From assembly GCA_964354155.1 (NCBI GenBank), contig CAYGYG010000006.1, positions 1 to 64,000 on the forward strand: a stretch of 64,000 nucleotides of DNA, in the 5' to 3' direction. The notes under the pieces are model-generated. The model was not told the origin of the DNA and searched no databases. It worked only from the letters and a program-made list of their open reading frames with translations. The translations under genes and the position numbers were made by a program. Below, piece after piece: positions 59,431-64,000 of the stretch (positions within the stretch are counted from its first letter, which is position 1; the number at the start of each line of letters is the position of its first letter). Origin of the DNA: CAYGYG01 sp964354155 (GTDB lineage Bacteria; Hydrothermota; Tepidihabitantia; SM23-42; CAYGYG01).

Positions 59431-62400
59431 ATGAAGATAGCGATGGTGGTTCTATTGCTGTGTTGCGTCCTGGTCGCCGCGGCGGACCGCGACCCGAATC
59501 TTATCGTGTCGGACATCCAGACGTACACGCCGCGGACCGAGGCTGAGTACGACTACATCTCGATCGCCGGGTATCACTTCAATCCCCGGGAAAAACTGCC
59601 CGAGCTTCCGGCCGAACTCATAGGGAACTCCGACTATTACCTGGTGCATCTGAAGGGGCCGGTTTACGGTTACATGACCGCGCAGCTCGAAGCGCGCGGG
59701 GCACAGCTTATTCAGTACATCCCGTTCAACGCATTCATCGTCCGACTGGACGGTGCGTCCAAACTGGTGATCGAAAACCTGCCTTTCGTCAACTGGGTAG
59801 GCAGCTATGAGCCGGCGTATAAAATAAGCCCGCTCTTTGCCGAGCAAGGCCGCAAGAAGATATATGTTGTGCTCTTCTACGGCGAGGATATCAACAAAGT
59901 TGCATCGGCGCTGAGATCCCTGGGCGGAGACGTCGTCGAGTCATCGGTGACCGAGCACTTCAAGATCGTTCTGGTTGATATCGATCTGGCCAAACTGCCC
60001 AAGCTGGCGCGGATGCCGGAAGTGATGTATCTTGAGCCGTGGTTTGAGGCGAAACTGGTCAACGACAACGCCCAGTGGGTCACCCAGACCTGGAAACAGG
60101 GCATCCGGCGGGTGTGGGCCAAGGGCCTTGACGGTCAGGGCCAGGTCGTCAATACCGCCGACACCGGTATTCTGGTTCAGCCAACCCAGCACAACATGTT
60201 CCGTGACCCGGCCGTCAACATTACGACCTGGGGTGATTTCCCAACCCACCGTAAGATCATTGCTTACCGGACCTGGGCCGGCTCGGCGGCGGCCTTCAAT
60301 GACCACACCGGCCAGACCTGGCATGGAACTCACACGGCAGGAACGATCTGCGGAGACGATTCTTATGTCAGCGGCGTCGAGCCGTGCGACGGCATGCCGC
60401 TCAAGGCCAAGATGTTCTTCATGGACATTGGTAATGCGACCAACGGTCTTTCGATCCCGGCCGATCTGACCAATCTGTATACATTACCTTACAACGGCAA
60501 TGCCGGCGGTGCTGCCCGCGTCTCGTCGCATTCATGGGGCTACACCATGGGCGCCGGTACGTATACTACTAACTGCGCCCAGACCGATCAGTTCATGTGG
60601 ACCAACAAGCAATTCCTGATTTGCTACGCGGCCGGCAACAGCGGACCAGGCGCAACCACGGTGATTCCGCCCGGCACTTCCAAGGACATCATTACCGGCG
60701 GAGCGGTCTCCAACGCCACGTCGGCCAACCAGATGGCCTCGTTCTCGAGCCGCGGTCCGTGCGTCGATACCCGCTACAAGCCGACGGTAACCGCTCCGGG
60801 TATGGCAATGAGGTCTTCGGTCGGTCCCAATGCCACGAGTTACGGATTCATGCAGGGCACGAGCATGGCCACGCCGTGCCTTGCCGGGAATGCCGCCCTG
60901 GTCAGAAACTACTTTGCCAAGGGTTTCTACCCGACCGGCGACTCGGTGGTCGGCAATCGCTGGACCTACATCAGTGCCGCGCTGGTCAAAGCGTGCATCA
61001 TCAATAGCGCAGCCCCGGACATTGTCGGCTCGACCATACCGGACAACAACACCGGCTGGGGACGCGCCCTGCTTGACGATGCTCTCTACTTTACCAATGA
61101 CGTGCGGAAACTGACCGCCTACGATGATACGCTCGGTCTGTCGACCGGCCAGTTCCGCGAATACACGGTAAGCGTCAACAACCAGAGCGAACCGCTGAAG
61201 ATCACGGTGGTCTGGACCGACTATGCCGGTGCGGGCGGCGCCAACCCGGCTATCGTCAACAATCTCGACCTGCAGGTTACCGGCCCCAACGCCGTGCAGT
61301 ACCGGGGCAATCAATATACCGGGGGCCAGTCCACACCCAATCCGTCGACCTGGGATAACCGGAACGTGGAAGAGTGTGTCCGGCGGAACGTCCCGGAGAC
61401 GGGCAACTGGACGGTGCGCGTGACCGGCACCAATGTCCCCTCCGGCGGGCGCCAGGCTTTCGGAGTGGTGATTTCGGGCGGCATCGGGCCGACCTCCCAA
61501 GCGGTGCTCAGCCTTAAGGGTCAGCGGATCGAAGACCCGGCACCAGCCAATAATAACGGGCGGGTTGATCCGGGCGAGACCGTATATCTTACCGATACGC
61601 TCAGGAATCTGTCCGTCGTCGGGGTGACCGCCGTGACCGGCCGCCTGCGGCTGGTTCGGCCGTCTTCGTATATCACACTGCTGGATACGGTAGGCACGTT
61701 CGGCGACATACCGGTCGGCGGCTCGGCCCACAACGGGGCAAGTCGTTTTCGTCTCTCGGCATTATCGAGCACACCGCCCGGGACGGTGATTGAATTCGCC
61801 ATAGCCCTCTTCGGCGGCGGCGGGTTTGCCCAGACGATTCCGTTCGAGCTGATGATCGGCTCTTCCGGAATTATCAGCATCTGGGGACCAAAACCGCTCC
61901 CGAGTTTCCCGGCCGGCGGATTCCCGTACGGTTTGGCTTACAACTCGGCGAACCAGCGGATCTATGTGACCGATGGTTATGGCCGCAGAATCTACATCTA
62001 CTCGAGCGACAGCAATGTCACATACATCGGGACCATACCCGCCCCAGACACTATAGCCACTGACATCAAATACTGCGCCTATGATAACACGTTCTGGGTT
62101 GCCTGCAACCCGATGACGAGACGGGTCTACAAGATTAGCGCAACCGGCACGGTCTTGAGGCAGTTTGCCAATCCGGCCAATGACTATCCGACCGGCCTGG
62201 CCTGGGTCGAACGCGACCGTCAGCTGTTCCTCGCCGACCGACGAACCGCCCAGAATACGTTCCCTCAGTATATCTATGTGGCGGACACACTGGGCGCGAC
62301 CGTCCGTCGCATGGATGAGGTGCTCAGGGCCAATGTCGGACCACGGTGTCTGGCGTTTGAACCGCTGGGACCGGGGAGCGGTTCGCTGCTTCACATCTAC

Positions 62401-62928
62401 ACCTCGTTCAACACCGGTGGAACTCAGATCGACTCGATAGGTCTCTATGAATTAAGGCGTGCCGATGCGACGATCGTCCAACGCCTGCTTCTGCCCGGCT
62501 GGAATGCACGGGGTATCGAATACGACCCGCGCGACGGCAACTACTGGATAACCACGCCGCAGTCGCCGGACCGTTCGATCGTCAAAATCGCCGGCTTCTA
62601 CGGACCGCAGAACCTGGTTGAAGAGGAGTTAAGCGGTGCCTTGACGGCAAACGTCCTCTATCTCTATCCGTGCCAACCCAATCCGTTCACCAAGACGGTG
62701 AAGATCAGCTACCAGTTGCCGGCGAGAACCAGGGTGGCGCTCAACGTCTACGATGCTTCGGGACGTCTGGTCACGACCCTGCTTGACCGCACCGAGGACG
62801 CCGGTCTGAAAACGGTGAGCTGGAGCGGAACGACGAGCGACGGGACGGAGATTGCCAATGGAGTCTACTTCTACCGCCTGGAGACTAAGAATCAATCACT
62901 GGTTCGCAAGCTCGTACTGACACGATAG
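59431..62928 (+). CDS. Secreted subtilisin (S8) with propeller-like and type-IX/FlgD-like C-terminal domains
   Basis: A 1165-residue exported protease. Signal peptide 1-18, propeptide-like region about 60-205, S8 catalytic domain with Asp244 (NTADTG), His298 (WHGTHTAG), Asn403 (AAGNSGPG) and Ser478 (QGTSMATPCLAG), a beta-sandwich (about 560-690), a CARDB-like domain (about 695-800), an NHL-like beta-propeller region (about 805-1060), and a C-terminal FlgD/type-IX-like sorting domain (YPCQPNPFTKTVKISYQLP, then NGVYFYRLETKNQSLVRKLV). The last domain suggests outer-membrane delivery in FCB-type bacteria. Own promoter; followed by a terminator. Confidence 0.93.
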   Translation: MKIAMVVLLLCCVLVAAADRDPNLIVSDIQTYTPRTEAEYDYISIAGYHFNPREKLPELPAELIGNSDYYLVHLKGPVYGYMTAQLEARGAQLIQYIPFNAFIVRLDGASKLVIENLPFVNWVGSYEPAYKISPLFAEQGRKKIYVVLFYGEDINKVASALRSLGGDVVESSVTEHFKIVLVDIDLAKLPKLARMPEVMYLEPWFEAKLVNDNAQWVTQTWKQGIRRVWAKGLDGQGQVVNTADTGILVQPTQHNMFRDPAVNITTWGDFPTHRKIIAYRTWAGSAAAFNDHTGQTWHGTHTAGTICGDDSYVSGVEPCDGMPLKAKMFFMDIGNATNGLSIPADLTNLYTLPYNGNAGGAARVSSHSWGYTMGAGTYTTNCAQTDQFMWTNKQFLICYAAGNSGPGATTVIPPGTSKDIITGGAVSNATSANQMASFSSRGPCVDTRYKPTVTAPGMAMRSSVGPNATSYGFMQGTSMATPCLAGNAALVRNYFAKGFYPTGDSVVGNRWTYISAALVKACIINSAAPDIVGSTIPDNNTGWGRALLDDALYFTNDVRKLTAYDDTLGLSTGQFREYTVSVNNQSEPLKITVVWTDYAGAGGANPAIVNNLDLQVTGPNAVQYRGNQYTGGQSTPNPSTWDNRNVEECVRRNVPETGNWTVRVTGTNVPSGGRQAFGVVISGGIGPTSQAVLSLKGQRIEDPAPANNNGRVDPGETVYLTDTLRNLSVVGVTAVTGRLRLVRPSSYITLLDTVGTFGDIPVGGSAHNGASRFRLSALSSTPPGTVIEFAIALFGGGGFAQTIPFELMIGSSGIISIWGPKPLPSFPAGGFPYGLAYNSANQRIYVTDGYGRRIYIYSSDSNVTYIGTIPAPDTIATDIKYCAYDNTFWVACNPMTRRVYKISATGTVLRQFANPANDYPTGLAWVERDRQLFLADRRTAQNTFPQYIYVADTLGATVRRMDEVLRANVGPRCLAFEPLGPGSGSLLHIYTSFNTGGTQIDSIGLYELRRADATIVQRLLLPGWNARGIEYDPRDGNYWITTPQSPDRSIVKIAGFYGPQNLVEEELSGALTANVLYLYPCQPNPFTKTVKISYQLPARTRVALNVYDASGRLVTTLLDRTEDAGLKTVSWSGTTSDGTEIANGVYFYRLETKNQSLVRKLVLTR

Positions 62929-62948
62929 CCGATATCTGAAGAACAAAG

Positions 62949-62972
62949 GGGGGTGGGCCAAAGCCCACCCCC
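62949..62972 (+). terminator. Terminator after subtilisin gene
   Basis: GGGGGTGGGC-CAAA-GCCCACCCCC, a perfect 10-bp stem 20 bp after the stop, followed by GTTCATTTCTTC. Strong stem, weak T tract. Confidence 0.8.
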
Positions 62973-63094
62973 GTTCATTTCTTCAATCGCCGCAATTCTT
63001 CTTCTCGTAACAGTTTAACCGTTCTATGATTATGAAATATCAGTGCTCCATTTCCCTCCTTGTCCTCTTTCCATTCGTAGCGTCGGCCGGAGGT

Positions 63095-63380
63095 CTCGCG
63101 GAGGTCTCTGTCTCACGCCGAGTGTTTGACACGAGGCGGAGTCTCCGAGAGGATTTTATACCCGACTACATCTGTTCGATGGCATATAAAATGCCACCCT
63201 ACGGTGCAGTTGTAGCGTCGGGTCTTGTGCCCGACCAGGCTGTTCTATCTTTCGTAGGGTCGGATTTTACATCCGACCGGGGTCTGTTCTACGGTGCAGT
63301 TGTAGCGTCGGGTCTTGTGCCCGACCAGTCTGTTCGGCTCGGTGGCATATAAAATGCCACCCTACGAATGAATCAAGGCC
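63095..63380. repeat. Nested repeat cluster with TATAAAATGCCACC words
   Basis: A 40-bp direct repeat occurs at 63199-63238 and 63289-63328; GGCATATAAAATGCC units stand at 63181 and 63344; GGTCGGAT...ATCCGACC hairpin at 63258-63278; GACACGAGGCGGAGT at 63128-63142 is shared with 23057-23071. The 34 bases at 63344-63377 recur at 14362-14395. A short open frame through this block is repeat-derived and not annotated as a gene. Confidence 0.85.
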
Positions 63381-63401
63381 GCGTGATCGGACGGAAGGTC
63401 T

Positions 63402-63641
63402 TCATATTTCGAGGTTCTTGAATGGGTTGGGGTCGGAGTAGAGTCGCGTGGCATAGCGGCACAGAATGCTTTTCTTCTCACACTCGAGGCGATTCAGGCA
63501 GATATCGTTGATCCATTCACATTTCTGTTCGGCGTTGTGGGTGTCGAATACTTCGCAGCATTTCTGGATCATGCCGATCGTCTTGCTGGCAAGGGGGCAG
63601 TCCAGATCGACTTTCTGCGTTTCGCCAGGAGCTGGAACCAT
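63402..63641 (-). CDS. Small cysteine-rich protein, unknown function
   Basis: A 79-residue protein with seven cysteines (15, 28, 29, 41, 48, 54, 61) spaced as in small disulfide- or metal-binding proteins, many charged residues and no signal peptide with this start. The ATG at 63641 lies seven bases after a TTGACA-16-TATACT promoter, the same leaderless layout as pbpC and the kinase, and this is the main reason to accept it as real. A longer in-frame start at 63710 would lie upstream of the promoter. Family not recognised. Confidence 0.65.
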   Translation of the reverse strand: MVPAPGETQKVDLDCPLASKTIGMIQKCCEVFDTHNAEQKCEWINDICLNRLECEKKSILCRYATRLYSDPNPFKNLEI

Positions 63642-63648
63642 GAGGAGG

Positions 63649-63676
63649 AGTATATGAAGGAATCGACGAATGTCAA
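63649..63676 (-). promoter_or_regulatory. Promoter of small Cys-rich gene (leaderless type)
   Basis: Minus strand: TTGACA (63676-63671), 16-bp spacer, TATACT (63654-63649), then 7 nt to the ATG. Confidence 0.75.
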
Positions 63677-63701
63677 GGGTGGACTGAACCGGCATTTTAT
63701 G

Positions 63702-63729
63702 TTGACACACCCTCGGCTTTGCATATAAT
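63702..63729 (+). promoter_or_regulatory. Promoter of tRNA-Gly
   Basis: TTGACA (63702-63707), 16-bp spacer, TATAAT (63724-63729), 28 bp before the tRNA. Divergent from the Cys-rich gene promoter. Confidence 0.87.
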
Positions 63730-63757
63730 GAAGCTCGTTCAGCTCATTGCCGATTCT

Positions 63758-63829
63758 GCGGGAGTAGCTCAGCGGTAGAGCGTCACCTTGCCAAGGTGAG
63801 GGTCACGGGTTCAAATCCCGCCTCCCGCT
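63758..63829 (+). tRNA. tRNA-Gly (anticodon GCC)
   Basis: 72-nt cloverleaf: acceptor GCGGGAG/CTCCCGC, D-arm GCTCAGCGGTAGAGC, anticodon stem TCACC/GGTGA around TTGCCAA (anticodon GCC), T-loop GGTTCAAATCC, discriminator T. CCA is not encoded. Confidence 0.96.
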
Positions 63830-63832
63830 TGC

Positions 63833-63847
63833 CCCGCCGAGGGCGGG
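63833..63847 (+). terminator. Hairpin directly after tRNA-Gly
   Basis: CCCGCC-GAG-GGCGGG, 6-bp GC stem starting four bases after the tRNA. No T tract. Confidence 0.45.
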
Positions 63848-63849
63848 AC

Positions 63850-63970
63850 AGCCGATCGCTAATAGCCAATGGCGTGTGGTCTGACAGTAAAAGTCCGGTA
63901 CTCACTTTTCGGCCATCAGCTATAAGCTATAAGCCATCAGCCGTGATTTTTGCTTTTGGCAAAATCACAT
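63850..63970. repeat. Intergenic words and hairpin between two tRNAs
   Basis: Words GCTAATAGCCAATGGCG and AGCTATAAGCTATAAGCC belong to the self-similar style also seen at 58800-58880. At 63943-63968 GTGATTTTTGC and GCAAAATCAC form a stem with one bulged T, just before the next tRNA. Confidence 0.5.
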
Positions 63971-64000
63971 GGCGGCATAGCCAAGTAGCAAGGCGGCGGT
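63971..64000 (+). tRNA. tRNA 5' part, cut by window end (Cys-like)
   Basis: GGCGGCA acceptor strand, TA, then D-arm GCC-AAGTAGCAA-GGC. The acceptor and AAGT.G.AAGGC D-loop resemble tRNA-Cys; the anticodon lies beyond the window, so the identity is tentative. Confidence 0.7.

Noticed and set aside
60532..61731. 399-codon open frame antisense to the subtilisin gene
   Set aside because: The sense frame contains an intact catalytic triad; the antisense frame has no known motif and is a GC-driven shadow.
63181..63328. Possible CRISPR array because of direct repeats
   Set aside because: Only two 40-bp copies, with no regular spacers, no cas genes, and the same words are dispersed in the genome.
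63026..63352. 108-codon frame with a signal-like start
   Set aside because: Most of it is encoded by direct repeats and hairpin words (63181-63328), so similarity between its two halves is a repeat effect. The first 25 codons could be a gene remnant but this cannot be supported.

Overview
This window looks like part of a metagenome-assembled scaffold from an uncultured anaerobic bacterium. It contains a 100-N scaffold gap whose two flanks are identical for exactly 55 bases. The gene set suggests a strict anaerobe with flavin-based energy conservation: a complete Rnf complex, a large Hdr/MvhD-type electron-transfer locus, acyl-CoA dehydrogenase with EtfBA, and a rubrerythrin-like protein. A secreted subtilisin ends in a FlgD/type-IX-like C-terminal domain, which together with the stand-alone GMP synthetase subunit fits FCB-type or WOR-3-like candidate phyla. 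That placement is inference only. No CRISPR array, transposase or phage gene was seen.

Layout. (1) 1-4.2 kb: GMP synthetase ATP-PPase subunit, scaffold gap, DUF3160 protein, rubrerythrin-like protein. (2) 4.4-11.8 kb: rnfCDGEAB on the minus strand, preceded by a cache-domain histidine kinase. (3) 12.1-21.5 kb: pbpC and a giant alpha-2-macroglobulin, separated by a divergent arsM plus Cys-rich AbrB pair. (4) 21.9-34.8 kb: a long minus-strand operon that starts with a receiver-kinase hybrid and a double-receiver protein, continues with HdrC, HdrB, a 1482-residue HdrA containing a GltD/NfnB-like domain, MvhD-HTH, a second HdrA and a second MvhD, and ends near a secreted archaemetzincin. (5) 35-44.8 kb: EamA transporter, rhomboid-TPR, acyl-CoA dehydrogenase, etfBA, tldDE, PQQ-propeller lipoprotein. 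(6) 45.2-53.7 kb: two exported proteins, then cheW-mcp-cheW-tilS-hpt-ftsH-folE. (7) 54-64 kb: alpha/beta hydrolase, PASTA-PASTA-rpe-ffh-trx, tRNA-Ser, tatA, subtilisin, a small Cys-rich protein, tRNA-Gly and the start of another tRNA.

Two genome-wide habits stand out. First, eighteen sigma-70-like promoters can be read by eye (TTGACA/TATAAT type). Sixteen of them have a 16-bp spacer and two have 17 bp. At six genes the start codon lies 5-7 nt after the -10 box, which implies leaderless mRNAs; at the others a Shine-Dalgarno sequence is usually present. These promoters were used to choose several starts. Second, most intergenic spaces hold degenerate, word-like inverted repeats of several families, and some copies have entered coding sequence.

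Functionally, Rnf, Hdr/MvhD, the GltD-like module and Etf/acyl-CoA dehydrogenase together suggest exchange of electrons between ferredoxin, NAD(P)H and acyl-CoA or thiol/disulfide couples, coupled to an ion gradient by Rnf. The 25.07-32.84 kb part of the Hdr locus is clearly more AT-rich than its surroundings (hand counts about 40-50% GC against about 60-68%), and the change in composition falls inside an hdrA gene. This points to transfer and recombination, or possibly to an assembly chimera.
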